A stretch of DNA of 64,000 nt from Thinopyrum elongatum (taxonomy: Eukaryota > Streptophyta > Magnoliopsida > Poales > Poaceae), in contig CM022302.1 in the NCBI GenBank assembly GCA_011799875.1, positions 177,622,942 to 177,686,941 of the forward strand. Direction: 5' to 3'. Positions within the stretch are counted from its first letter, which is position 1, and each line of letters opens with the position of its first letter. A model generated the notes under the pieces. That model was not told where the DNA came from. It did no database searches and saw only the letters and a program-made list of their open reading frames with translations. A program made the position numbers and the translations under genes. Positions 10,883 through 21,774 of the stretch are shown here, in pieces.

Positions 10883-12990
10883 ACTCCCCCATGCCTAAAC
10901 ATTTGCTTGTCCTCAAGCAATTTAGTTGACAAACTGAAAGTGAAAAAGAAAAACTTTTATGAACTCTTTTATTCTTGTTTACATAAATAAGCTTAAGCAG
11001 CACCCAGGTTTTCAGCAAAGATCATGACTAACCATGTCAACGATAACTCTTAAAAATTATATTAACTCATATCAATGGCATAAGCAACTAGCAAGCAATA
11101 ATAAAATATCTCAAATGACAACACTTTGTCAAAACAACCATGATATAATATGACAACAGTGGTATCTCGCTAGCCCTTTCTGAGGCCGCAAAACATAAGT
11201 GCAGAGCACCTCCAAAGTTCAAGCACCGACTAAACATTGTAATTCATGGTAGAAAAGATCCAGTCATGATGCATCCAACATTAGCTATACACAATGCATG
11301 AGGATGACAATAGTGCTCTCAGATATGGCGCTTATTTGAGAAGGTGATGACTCAACATAAAATTAAATAGATAGTCCCTTCACAGAGGGAAGCAGGGATT
11401 TGCAGCGGCGCCAGAGTTCAAACTTTTAAAACAGAGATAAATGTAATTTTGGGAAATGCACCCTTCCTGTTTATGTCACGACCAAAGGTTATCAATATCT
11501 TCCATGCTAAACACATTAGTGGTGGTTCCCAAGCAATAAAAGTAAAGGTTTACTCCCCCTCCACCAACAAACACACTCCATGGCTAGCCGAATCCACGAG
11601 TACCGTCCATACCAACATCAGTCCTGGGGGAGTTTTGTTTAATTATTTGCAATTTTTGATTTTGGGACTGGGAATCCCTATTACCGCCCCTCTCGTGCAA
11701 GGACGAGTAAATAAAAACTCATCATGAGAATAACCCGCTTAGCATGGAAGAAACCAACTACCCCCTGTCGCTCTATGAACAATCCAGGCACACAAAAACA
11801 AAAGTTTATTTGAAGTTTTTAGAGGTGGCACATGCAAATTTACTTGGAACGGCAGGGTAATACCGCATATAGGTAGATATGGTGGACTCATCTGGAATAA
11901 CTGGGGTTTTAGGATTTTTGATGCACAAGCAGTATTCCCGCTTAGTACAGGCTAAGGCTAGCAAATAGGTTGAGAAACGGCCAGCTAGAGAGCGAAAACG
12001 GTCATGAACATGCGTTATGCATAATTAAGATTGAATACTAGCATGAGTAGGATATGGACACCGTGAACATAAATATCGCAGAGGCTATGTTGGTTTTGAT
12101 TCAACTACATGCATGAACATGTGCCAAGTCAAGCCACTTGAAACATTCATAGGAGGATACCATATCATCATACTACATCACAATCATTTTAATGCATGTT
12201 GATATCCAAGATAAATCATTATCCACTCCTAGCTACTTAAGCATGGCATGAGAAACTATAATCTCTAATTGTCATTGCAAACTTATTTGATCATAATATG
12301 CTGAATCATAGATACTAGGTTAAACATATTTACAAAAATAGAACAAGTTGAGTTCATGCTCATTTCTCTCTGCCACATCCAGTTCATCAAATATCGTCAT
12401 TATTGCCTTTCACTTGCACGACCGAATGATAAGAAAATAATAGTGCAAGAGTGCCGTGGACTAAGCTGGAATCTGCAAACATTTTATTCAAAAGGAGCAG
12501 ACAAGGTAATATGGGCTCTTTGTTAGATCAATAGAAATGCATATGAGAGCCACTCAACATTTTCATCGTGGTCTTCTCCTTGGTATGACTCAGTAAAAAG
12601 AAAAGAAATTCAGAGAAACACACTGAATTTTGTTTGGAGTTTTAGTTTTTCTAAAAGAAAGCAAACTAAAGAAAAAAAGAGAAAAATTATTTACACGGGA
12701 AAGCTCCCAACAAGCAAAAGAAGAACAAGGAAATCTTTTTGGGTTTTCTTTTTAATACTACAACTAAACAAATTAGAAAGAAAAACCGAAAAGAAGCAAG
12801 AAACTTTTTTTTGGGGATTTTCTCAAAGTTTTTCAAACACACAAGAAGAAAGCAAGAAAATAAATTTAGCATGGATAATACAATGAAAAAGTCTGAAGAA
12901 CGACAACTGGAATGAAATGTGTGAACATGAATCTAATGTCGGTGGAAATACGTACTCCCCCAAGCTTAGGCTTTTGGCCTAGCTTGGTAA
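10883..12990 (-). other. H 3' non-coding block with polypurine tract and conserved motifs
   Basis: The tract is minus-strand ATGGGGGAGT (10892-10883) abutting the LTR. Shared words with G and D: hairpin CCCTTCACAGAGGG at 11376-11389, the GACTGGGAATCCCTATTACC block near 11665-11684 (also in G) and GGTGGACTCAT...AACTGGGG at 11868-11908. The rest is AT-rich with no credible ORF. A poly-purine/pyrimidine-rich stretch lies at about 12590-12850. Confidence 0.6.
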
Positions 12991-14007
12991 TCACCATCCG
13001 CGGCCTGCATAATAGTCAGAGTGGTAGCTCACGGAGGCTCTTGGTGCAGCCTCCTCAGCCCGACGAGCAGCTGCGACCTCCGTGTTGTGCGCGCAGGCCT
13101 AGCTATTAAGATCATAATACCTTCCCTTGCTGTGATAATCAAAGAGAGGAGGCACGGGCAAAATAACAGGCACAATAGGTTTTTTATCGAACATCAAGTT
13201 ATAAGTATAATCAATAATTGTGCCCGTAAGGAACTTATGATGTTTCATGGCATCAAAGTCTAAGTACTGAGTAGGCAAGATGGGGTCATAAGGCAGAGGT
13301 GTGACACCTACCTCCTTAGCTAAATGAGAAGCATAAATCCCACCATAAAAATAACCACTACCAGCATTGTGTTGCAATCTACGTGCAACAATCGCTCCAA
13401 GGTTGTAACGTTTAACACTGGTAAGAGCAGTGTGTATGAGGCTCAAGTCAGGAGCACACAGTGCACTACAATCTTGCTTGCCTACGATGCATTTGCCATT
13501 AAAGAGTGCAAAGTAATGAATTGATGGGAAATGAATACTTTTTATTCTACCTTGTGTCACTCCTCTATCCTCAGCGTAGCAAAGATTAGCCAAAAATGAC
13601 TCATATTCAGATCTTGGTGGCTCGTCTAGTGAACCCCAAAATGGAATTTTATAAACACCACAAAACACTTCTAGAGGCATGGTAAATGGACGGTCATAAA
13701 ATTTAAACAAAACTCTAGACTCACGAGGATGAAATTTAAATTCTTTAGTAAACGTTTCTGTGAGGCTGAGATGCTGGATGCACTTATCTTCAATGTAGGG
13801 ACCGAGCTCGGCGTTGTGAACATATTGCTTAAATTCTTCTTTAATACCTGCACTCACCATAAAATCGGCGCACGGCCATAGGCATGATTTGATAGCGGCA
13901 TCCCGTATTGAACTTGCACTTGGTTCAACATAAGACCGATATATCGAGCCACTACTAGATGATGCCTCTAAAGACTTCCTCCTCGAAGAACTCCTAAAGA
14001 ATTGCAT
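12991..14007 (-). pseudogene. Athila ORF1-like accessory protein of H, late premature stop
   Basis: ATG at 14007. The frame is open for 302 codons to a TAG at 13099-13101, then continues in the same frame for about 35 more codons to TGA at 12991-12993. The stop therefore probably removes only an Ala/Arg-rich, Tyr-containing tail (ending GRGW). The N-terminus is Ser/Arg-rich (FRSSSRRKSLEASSSSG). The body has AIKSCLWPCADFMVSAGIK, KEFKFHPRE, SEYESFLANLCYAEDRGVTQ, IHFPSIHYFALFNGKCI and YNLGAIVARRL, the pattern I associate with the plant ATHILA ORF-1 family and with the extra ORF of Triticeae Gypsy elements. Function is unknown. It lies downstream of protease where RT/integrase would be, behind its own promoter-like module. 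Confidence 0.7.
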
Positions 14008-14330
14008 TTTTATTTGCGAACAATTTTTGAAAAAATTTGGGACACAAAATTTTTGTTAACAAAACATCACATGATTGATAGCAACTACTCATAAGGTGGC
14101 ATAGAGGCTATATTAAGCATTCAAACTATTTAGAACTCTAAGAATTAAGCATGCAAGCTCATCTACAGCAGCACCAAGAGTAGCTAATTATTCAAAATAT
14201 AATCCACTAAAGCAAAAACTAATTGGAGCAATGGAGGAGTCACGTACCAAGTAGCAATCCCCCAAACACAGTTTTGGAAATGGAGCTTCAAACAAAAGAT
14301 CGAAATCCGCGGGTTTGAGAGCAAGAACAC

Positions 14331-14349
14331 GAGAGAGAGAGAGAGAGAG
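14331..14349. repeat. (GA)n microsatellite in the leader of the H accessory ORF
   Basis: About nine GA units on the plus strand. On the minus strand it reads (CT)n and lies about 45 bases downstream of a TATA-like sequence, as CT-rich leaders do in plant promoters. Confidence 0.8.
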
Positions 14350-14389
14350 CAATGGTGATTTTTTTCTGGAGGTAGGAGATGACATGGGC

Positions 14390-14476
14390 TAAATAAGTAA
14401 GTGAGGGGACCCACGTGGGGACCACAACCCACCAGGGCGCGCCTGGGGCTACTGGTGCGCCCTGGTTTCTTGTGGT
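14390..14476 (-). promoter_or_regulatory. candidate internal promoter upstream of the H accessory ORF
   Basis: A GC palindrome (ACCACAA 14421-14427 / TTGTGGT 14470-14476 outside, ACCAGGGCGC 14431-14440 / GCGCCCTGGT 14457-14466 inside) is followed on the minus strand, 25 bases downstream, by the TATA-like TTATTTA (14396-14390) and a CT-rich leader. The same palindrome-plus-TATA layout forms the LTR promoter of this element. Promoter activity is inferred. Confidence 0.45.
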
Positions 14477-14840
14477 CACCAGGTGCACCCCCTGTGATGT
14501 TATTTGCACCAAAAATTCAGAAGTATTCAGGAAAAAATCGTATTAAATTTTCAGGGCATTCTGAGAACTTTTATTTTTGGGTCATTTTTTATTGCATGGG
14601 AAATTCAGAAAACAGACAAAGCATGGCATTTTATTTTATTTAACAAAGAAAAACAGAAAATAAAAGTTAGGAGCAGAAGGTTGTGCTTACTAGATTCATC
14701 AACTACATACCTCTAAAAAATGATCCATTAATAAGGTTGATCAACTCTTATTAACAACCACCTTCGATTAGCATGAAACCAAAGAATTTTCATAAAACAC
14801 TAAGTTACCTCAACGGGGATATGCATGTCCCCAACAATAA

Positions 14841-15482
14841 TCATTCATATTTCTTTTTGGCAGTAGGTAGAGGTGGTTGAAAACTTCCAATAGTGAGTGT
14901 CAGAGATTTTTCAATAACATTAATACCATTCACTTGGAATTGTTTCTTCGAAAAGTGCACCGTATGTTCATTACCATTGATATGAAAAGTGACCTTGCTT
15001 TTATTGCAATCAATAACAACCCCTGCAGTATTCAAGAAGGATCTACCAAGGATAAGCAATATGTTGTCATCCTCGGGCATCTCCAGTATCACAAAGTCAG
15101 TTAAGATAGTAACATTTACAACAACGGGCACATCCTCACAAATACTGATAGGTATGGCAGTTGATTTGTCAGCCATTTGCAAAGATATTTTAGTAGGTGT
15201 GAGTTTATTCAAATCAAGTCTTTTAAATAAGGAGAAAGGCATAACACTAACACCAGCTCATAGATCACACAAAGCAGTTTTAACATAATTTCTTTTGATG
15301 GAGCAAGGTATAGTTGGTATTCCTGGATCTCCAAGTTTTTTAGGTACTCCATCCTTCAAAGAATAATTAGCAAGCATGGCGGAGATTTCAGCTTCCGGTA
15401 TCTTTCTCTTATTAGTGATGATGTCTTTCATGTATTTTGCATAAGGGGCCATCTTTAAAATATAAGTCAAGTGAGTGCCCAA
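14841..15482 (-). pseudogene. retropepsin-like protease remnant of H
   Basis: The minus-strand frame 15482-14841 is continuous apart from one stop at 15258-15260. Upstream is a typical gag-protease linker (KRKIPEAEISAMLANYSLKD). The active-site region should read D-L-G-A; here CDL is followed by TGA and then AGVSVMP, so the catalytic glycine codon has become a stop. Downstream FVILEMPEDDNILLILGRSF matches the second conserved protease block (LGRPFL type). The frame ends at 14841 with no RT after it. In intact relatives this enzyme cleaves the Gag-Pol polyprotein; here it cannot be made whole. Confidence 0.8.
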
Positions 15483-15699
15483 AAAACCGGCCTAAGCATT
15501 TCAGCAAAGCGTTCAAATTCTTCATCATCTTTTTTCCTAATTGATTTAGGTGGAAAGGGCATGGGTTTCTGAACCCATGGTTCCCTTTCTCTTCCATGCT
15601 TTCTAGCAACAAAGTCTCTTTTATCATATCTTTTATTTTTAGGTTGTGGGTTATCAAGATCAACAGCTGGTTCTATTTCAACATCATTATCTGGTTTTT

Positions 15700-17580
15700 T
15701 TAATCATTGTCTGGTTGAGTGTCTTCATGAACATCATCATTATCTTTTTCATTATCACTAGATGAATGTTCATTACCAGATTGAGTTTCAGCATCGGAAA
15801 TAGAAACACCATTATTATCGGGAGGTTTTTCTACTTCAGGTTCACTAGAGGTATGCAAAGTCCTATCATTTTTCTTTTTCTTCTTCTTTTTAGAAGGACT
15901 AGGTGCATCAGTGTTAATTCTTTGATAGTCTTGTTCAATTCTTTTAGGATGTCCCTCAGGATAAAGTGGTTCCTGAGTCATTTTACATCCTCTAGTTGCT
16001 ACTCTAACAGCAAAGTCATTCATATTATTATTCATTTCACTAAGCAACTCTCTTTGAGATTTAGCAACTTGTTCTAGTTGAGTTTGAAACATAGAAGCAT
16101 GTTTTCCTACACCTCTTACATCATTAGTAATTCTAAATAACAAGTCACTCAAGCGAGAAATCAGAATTATATTCCAATTGTTTCATAACATTTTCATTGA
16201 AGTGATCTTGTTTTCTAATGTAGTTGTCAAACTCATAAAGGCATTGACTAGGATGTTTATTGTAAGGGATGTCACTTTCATCAAATTTCATTAAAGAATT
16301 TACCTCTACCACCTTTGGTGGTGGTGTGTCAAGTCCATGTATTTCTTCAATAGGAGGTAAAATTTTAACATCCTCTGCTTTAGTACCTTTTTCCTTCATG
16401 CTTTTCTTTGCCTCCTGCATATCTTCAGGACTGAGACATAAGATACCGCTCTTCTTTGGAGTGGGCTTAGGCGGTGATTCAGGAAGAGTCCAATCATCAT
16501 AGTTTTTCAATATATTATTCAATAATTCCTCAGCTTGTTAAACAGTTCGTTCCCTGAAAACACAACCAGCATAACTATCTTGGAAGTCCCTAGAAGCATC
16601 GGTTAGTCCATTATAGAACATATCAAGTATTTCATTTTTCTTAAGTGGATGGTCAGGCAAAGCATTAAGCAATTGGAGAAGCCTCCCCCAAGCTTGTGGG
16701 AGACTCTCTTCTTCAATTTGCACAAAATTAAATATTTCCTGTAAGGCAGCTTGTTTCTTATGAGCAGGAAAATATTTTTCAGAGAAGTAATAAATCATAT
16801 CTTGGGGACTACGCACACAACTAGGAGGAAGAGTATTGTACCATATCTTAGCATCACCCTTTAATGAGAACGGAAATAATTTGAGAATATAGTAGTAGCG
16901 GATCTTCTCATCATGAGCAAATAAGGTGGCTATATCATTTAATTTAGTAAGGTGTGCCACAACAGTTTCAGTTTTATAGCCATGGAAAGGATCAGATTCA
17001 ACCAAAGTAATTAACTCTAGGTTGATAGAGAATTCATAATCCTTATCAGTAACAATGATAGGCGAAGTACCAAACTTGGGATCACATTTCATTCTAGCAT
17101 TCAAAGATTTTTCTTTCAGTTTGCATAGTAATTTCTTAAGATCATCTCTATCATTGCAATCAAGAAAATCTCTAGTCTCCTCATCCATAACAGAACCTTC
17201 AGGTATCTTAGGCAATTCATATCTAGCAGAGCTAGGCCTAATAGGTGTTTCAAGATTTTCAGTTTCAAATACTTCATCAGTTTCAATAATCTCATCAGTT
17301 TCAGCATTCTCAATATCTTTAGCTCTAGCAATTTGTTCATCAAGAAATTCACCTAGTGGCATGTTATCATCAAGAAGGTACTAGCATCATGATGAGTAGC
17401 ATTCATAGCAGAAGTAGCTTCATCAATAACTTGCGACAGATCAGGATTAATATCATGTGGTGGTGTCGCAAGTCTACTCAAAATAGAAGGAGAATCAAGT
17501 GCAGAGCTAGATGGCAGTTCCTTACCTCCCCTCGTCTTAGAGGGAAAGATCTTAGTCTTTGTATCCTTTAGATTCTTCAT
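15700..17580 (-). pseudogene. gag gene of H, broken
   Basis: Likely ATG at 17580 (MKNLKDTKTKIFPSK), 52 bases after the PBS. A frameshift near 17370 moves the frame into the segment 17362-16538, which holds the Retrotrans_gag core (HLTKLNDIATLF, KLFPFSLKGDAKIWYNTLPP, then FSEKYFPAHKK). A stop at 16538-16540 separates it from 16522-16145, which is in the same frame, and another frameshift near 16150 leads to 16152-15700. The C-terminal part has a Lys-rich tract (about 15880) and an acidic Asp/Glu/Ser tail. Gag forms the virus-like particle that packages element RNA; this copy has at least three lesions. Confidence 0.8.
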
Positions 17581-17631
17581 AGTGATAAATAGATAAATAA
17601 TCCCAAGTGACCCAACAAATATAGCTATGAT

Positions 17632-17648
17632 CCCCGGCAATGGCGCCA
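17632..17648 (-). other. primer-binding site of H (tRNA-Asp type)
   Basis: The minus strand reads TGGCGCCATTGCCGGGG, 11 bases from the LTR end, identical to the PBS core of D and G. It sets H's polarity. Confidence 0.88.
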
Positions 17649-17659
17649 GAAAAAGGTCT

Positions 17660-19070
17660 TGATAACCCACAAGTATATGGGATCGCAACAGTTTTCGAGG
17701 GTAGAGTATTCAACCCAAATTTATAGATTCAACACAAGGGGAGCCAAAGAATATTTGTAAGCATTAGCAATTGAGTTGTCAATTCAACCACACCTGGAGA
17801 TTAAATATCTGCAGCAAAGTGATCAGTAGCACAGTAATATGATAGTTTTGATAGTAGTGATAATAGTAGCGGTAACGGTAACAGTGATAGCAATGATTTT
17901 GTAGCAAGTGTAACAATAGCAGCAGCAGTAGTAACTTGGCAAGAACAATATGTGGAAAATTTGTAGGCATTAGATGGTGAATTCGTTGGATGATATTCAT
18001 CATATAACAGTCATAACCTAAGGCGATACAAAACTAGCTCCAGTTCATAAATATAATGTAGGCATGTATTCCATAAATAGTCATACGTGCTTATGGACAG
18101 AACTTGCATGACATCTTTTGTCCTACCCTCCCATGGCTGCGGGGTCCATAAGGAAACTAAGGTATATTAAGGCCTCCTTTCAATAGAGAACCGGAACAAA
18201 GCATTAACACATAGTGAATACATGAACTCCTCAAACTACGGTCATCACCAGAAAGTATGTCGATTATTGTTACCCCGGGGTTTACGGATCATAACACGTA
18301 ATAGGTGAATATGACTTGCAAGATCGGATCTAGAACATAGATATAATGGTGAAAACATAAACGGTTCAGATCCGAAATCATGGCACTCGGGCCCTAGTGA
18401 CAAGTATTAAGCATGGCAAAGTCATAACAACATCAATCTCAGAACATAGTGGATATTAGGGATCAAGCCCTAACAAAACTAACTCGATTACATGATGAAT
18501 GTCATCCAACTCCTCATGGACCAGCGAGCCTACGAAGGTATTACTCACTCCCGGTGGGGAGCATCATGGAATTGGCGATGAAGGAGGATTGGTGATGACG
18601 AAGACCAAAGATTCCCCTCTACGGAGCCCCGAACGGGCTCCAGATCTGGCCTCCCGATGAAGAATAGGAGGTGGCGGCGGCTCCGTATCGTGAAACGCGA
18701 TGAAACTTTGTCCTTGATTTTTTCTCCAAAAATAGGATTTTATAGCGTCGGAATTAGGGTCTGCGGGGCCACCAGGTGGGCACAACCCACCTGGGTGCGC
18801 TTGGAGGGGTTGGCATGCCCTGGTGGGTTGTGCTCAACCAGGGGCCCCCCTCCGGTGGTTCTTGGCTCCAGTATTTTTTATATATTCTGAAATAATTCTC
18901 CAAAATGTTAAGTTCCATTCCGAGAACTTTTATTTTTGCACAAAAACAACACCATGGTAGTTCTACTGAAAACAACGTTAGTCCGGGTTAGTTCCATTCA
19001 AATCATGCAAATTAGAGTCCAAAACAAGAGCAAAAGCGTTAGGAAAAGTAGATACAATGGAGACGTATCA
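17660..19070 (-). repeat. 5' LTR of H
   Basis: 1,411 bp; ends TGATAACCCACAAG (17660) and GACGTATCA (19070). The minus-strand TATA is TATAAAA (18744-18738). Upstream is a perfect 11-bp inverted repeat, CACAACCCACC 18781-18791 / GGTGGGTTGTG 18822-18832. Open frames inside (18564-18975) are shadows. Confidence 0.93.
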
Positions 19071-20129
19071 GAATTCCATCGATGTATCGCGTGAAGTCAA
19101 AGAACCACGAAGTGTTATCTTCACAATTTTTTTGTTGAGGGGGTTATGTTCACAAGGTTAAAACAAGGAAAAGGAACACTCACAGAACGCATGTCGCATT
19201 TGGATCAGACCAGCGCACGTTCGATCTGCCCCGCCACTCAACACAAATCAGCTTGGCATTTCATTGCCATGTGGGAACGCATGTCAGCAATCCAAGCATG
19301 GGACAAACTAGCCGGGCCTGCCGTCGCATTTATAATCTGGATTTGTACTGATTGATCCCGCAAAGGAAACCCCCCCTCTTCTTAACACAGTACATACTAA
19401 AATCGAAGTCGCTCACCCTCAAACCAAATGTTACGATTTACATGTTCAAAATGAAAAGGATGTACACTTACACACGTCTGTCGTGGTCGCACCGCACCCT
19501 CACACAATCGGTCTGGCACGCCCCGAACCCAAGGGAACGCGCCTCGGCTTGCCGTTTTCATTGACACATGGTACCGCATTTGATCAAACCAAACTCAGCC
19601 ATCCAACCGCTGACACCTAATTTTCGTTCATACAGTATGTTTACGGGGCCTCTATATTTTTTCACATTACGTAAATGACAGTCGACTGACTTTCAAATTA
19701 GTGTTAGTCGATTTTTGAGAGTTCGTCGAAGGGAAGGAAGGATAAGGAAGGGGTTCGCCGAGGGATACCCCATTATCTATCTTAGGATTTTGGGTGGTGG
19801 CGGTGGTGGACGGCGGTGGTCGAGCCTCGTCGGAGGAAAAAATCGACGCGGGGGGCCTAGAGGGATGGCCGGGGGCAGTGGCGAGCGGTTCGGGGAGGGC
19901 AGGGCAGCGAGGCGGTGGCGGTCTTGCCACCTACCGCTGGGGCCGTGTGGTGGTGGTTTGGCCAGCGGTCCATGCGGTGGTCTGTTGGGGAAGAAGAAGG
20001 GTTAGGTGACGTAGGATCTTCATCCAACCGCCTGAAATAGTCGACTGACCCAAATGATGAAAGGCCAATTGCAGAAATATGTTTTTACACAGCAAAAGAT
20101 CCCTAAAAACAACAACATAAGGAAAACTA
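19071..20129. other. low-copy locus, middle piece
   Basis: Single-copy within the window and more GC-balanced than the elements around it. A GC-rich stretch (about 19720-20010) has long frames on both strands (19715-20005 plus, 19667-19930 minus) that are Gly/Arg- or Pro-rich without a recognisable domain. It is bracketed by AGTCGACT at about 19682 and 20040, possibly the ends of a small DNA transposon, but no target duplication is clear. The right part is the 3' flank of the gene remnant beginning at 20130. Confidence 0.4.
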
Positions 20130-20807
20130 TCACTGCTTGCGAAACGAGATGACCTCATCATCTTTGGCTACCGGCGCGAACCAACCGGAGCTGCCGACGT
20201 GTGTCTCCACAGCGTGGTTGTCCTCGGCCACCAAGTACTCGTTCACGCGGAGCGTGCGGGCGCTCTGTACAAACGCGAGCACCACCCGATTCATGTCCAC
20301 GATGTTTGGTTCTGCCTGCAGGAGGGCCTCAACGGCAGCGGCATCCACACGCTCCGCGTCGAGTTGAGACTCCGCCGCCCGGTTCAACTCCATGACGTCC
20401 GGTTCCGCCTGCAAGAGGGCCTCGATGGCAGCAGTATCTATGCGCTCCCCGTCGAGTTGAGCCTCCACTTCCCGGTTCACGTCCACAACATTAGGTTCCT
20501 CCTGCAGGAGGGCCTCAATGGCAGCGGCATCCGCGCGCTCCATGTCAAGTTGAGCCTCCGCCGCCCGGTGCTCCTTTACAATCGCCAGGTTGAACCACTG
20601 CTCCTCTTGCACCATGGGGGACCCGGACGCTGGCACGAAGTGGACATTCATTGTCTCATCCACATTGGGGGCATTCTACGCCGCGACCTCTGCCATGAAC
20701 ATCAGATCCACTTCCTCCTCCTCGGAGATCGGCTCCAGAGGACTCAGGGATTGGCCCGCCGCAAAGCGAGCTTCAGAACGGAGGTCTGTGGCGACGACCG
20801 CCGCCAT
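20130..20807 (-). pseudogene. plant gene remnant with three 31-residue repeats (function unknown)
   Basis: Minus-strand frame from ATG at 20807 (MAAVVATDLRSEARFAAGQS) to TGA at 20130. It is broken once by TAG at 20676-20678 and open in the same frame on both sides, 225 codons in all. The N-terminal part is acidic (EPISEEEEVDLMFMAE). The centre has tandem 31-residue repeats with core AAIEALLQAEPNVVDVNR and an AEAQLDxER helix, probably helical or coiled. The C-terminal part (ARTLRVNEYLVAEDNH) is globular. I do not recognise a named family. Solo LTR F starts 28 bp upstream of the ATG. The sequence beyond F (from 56591) continues the same frame upstream without a stop for about 30 codons, so F may interrupt the N-terminal coding region or the 5' leader. 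It is probably dead, but it is the only host-gene candidate here. Confidence 0.6.
20324..20580 (-). repeat. 93-bp tandem repeats inside the gene remnant
   Basis: GGGCCTC landmarks recur at 20324, 20417 and 20510, exactly 93 bp apart, giving two full units and one partial unit, each encoding 31 residues in phase. Preservation of the reading frame shows the expansion happened while the gene was coding. Confidence 0.88.
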
Positions 20808-20835
20808 GATTTCTACACGGCGCTTTGCTACTTTC

Positions 20836-21291
20836 TGAGATTGCGTTAGTTTTTCCCTTGAAGAGGAAAGGGTGATGCAGCAAAGTAGAGACAAGTATTT
20901 CCCTCAGTTTGAGAACCAAGGTATCAATCCAGTAGGAGGAACACACAAGTCACCAATGGTTGCACCTACACAAACAAACAAATACTTGCACCCAACGCGA
21001 TAAAGGGGTTATCAATCCCTTCACAGTTACCTGCAAGGATGAGATCTGATAGAGATAGGTATAAATGATAAATAAAAGTGCAAAACTAAATAAATTGCAG
21101 CACAATATTTTTGGGTTTTTTATTTTATAGATCTGAAAATAATATGATAAAAATAGACCCCGGGCCATAGTTTTCACTAGAGGCTTCTCTCTTGAAAGAA
21201 GACATACGGTGGGTAAACAAATTACTGTTGAGCAATTGATAGAAAAGTGCATAGTTATGATGATATCTAAGGCAATGATCATGAATATAGG
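20836..21291 (-). repeat. Solo LTR F, left part
   Basis: The minus-strand end of a Gypsy LTR (plus strand TGAGATTGCGTTAGTTTTTC, then CCTTGAAGAGGAAAGGGTGATG), homologous to I (57468-57709) and to G's LTR interior. Element E interrupts it at 21291/21292 (target ATAGG) and it resumes at 55485. Together the two parts are about 1.56 kb, a full-length LTR. No PBS or internal sequence lies next to it, so it is a solo LTR. Confidence 0.85.
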
Positions 21292-21774
21292 TGTCGGTGT
21301 CAAAACCGGTAGACCTCAGGATAGGGGGTCCCGAGCTGTGGATTCTCGGATCAATGGTAACAAGAACGAAGGAGACGATGTTTTACCCAGGTTCTGGCCC
21401 TCTTATGGAGGTAAAACCCTACATCCTACTCTTGTTTATATTGATGGAGTATCAAGTACCGAGTTGATCTACCTCGAGATCGTGTGTTGTGGTCTAAACC
21501 CTAATGGTATGATGGATGAATATCATAATCATCTATCGACTAGCCCAGCCTAGGTTTATATAATGTACCAGAGGCCTAGGATAACAAGAGTCCTAGTCGA
21601 ATACGTCGGTGGAGAGGAGTACTTGTCTTGATCACCAAGTCTTGTGTAATCTTCCTCGTGTATGTCATCGGCTGCCCGAAGTGGCCCATTAGTGAACCGC
21701 CATGGGGGTCCTCGACCCGATCCACCTGGTTGGGAGACGACGTGGTGAGCACCCCCTAGTCTAGGACACCGTCA
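21292..21774 (-). repeat. 3' LTR of E
   Basis: 483 bp, TGTCGGTGTC to GACACCGTCA on the plus strand. The minus-strand TATA-like ATTATATAAA is at 21564-21555. Highly similar to 54993-55479. Confidence 0.93.

Larger units (their letters stand above)
9497..19070 (-). mobile_element. Element H: Gypsy-type element with gag/protease remnants and an Athila-ORF1-like gene, no RT/integrase
   Basis: Complete element of 9,574 bp with a perfect 5-bp target duplication GAATT (9492-9496 and 19071-19075). Minus-strand order: 5' LTR (19070-17660), PBS (17648-17632), gag (17580-15700), protease (15482-14841), promoter-like module (14476-14390), accessory protein (14007-12991), long non-coding block, PPT (10892-10883), 3' LTR (10882-9497). 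RT, RNase H and integrase are absent, so it is non-autonomous. All coding parts carry stops or frameshifts, and the LTRs differ visibly more than those of C or D, so it is an old insertion. Confidence 0.93.

Noticed and set aside
19146..19564. Short plus-strand ORFs (69 and 70 codons)
   Set aside because: No homology I recognise and no promoter or splice context; likely chance frames in the low-copy locus.
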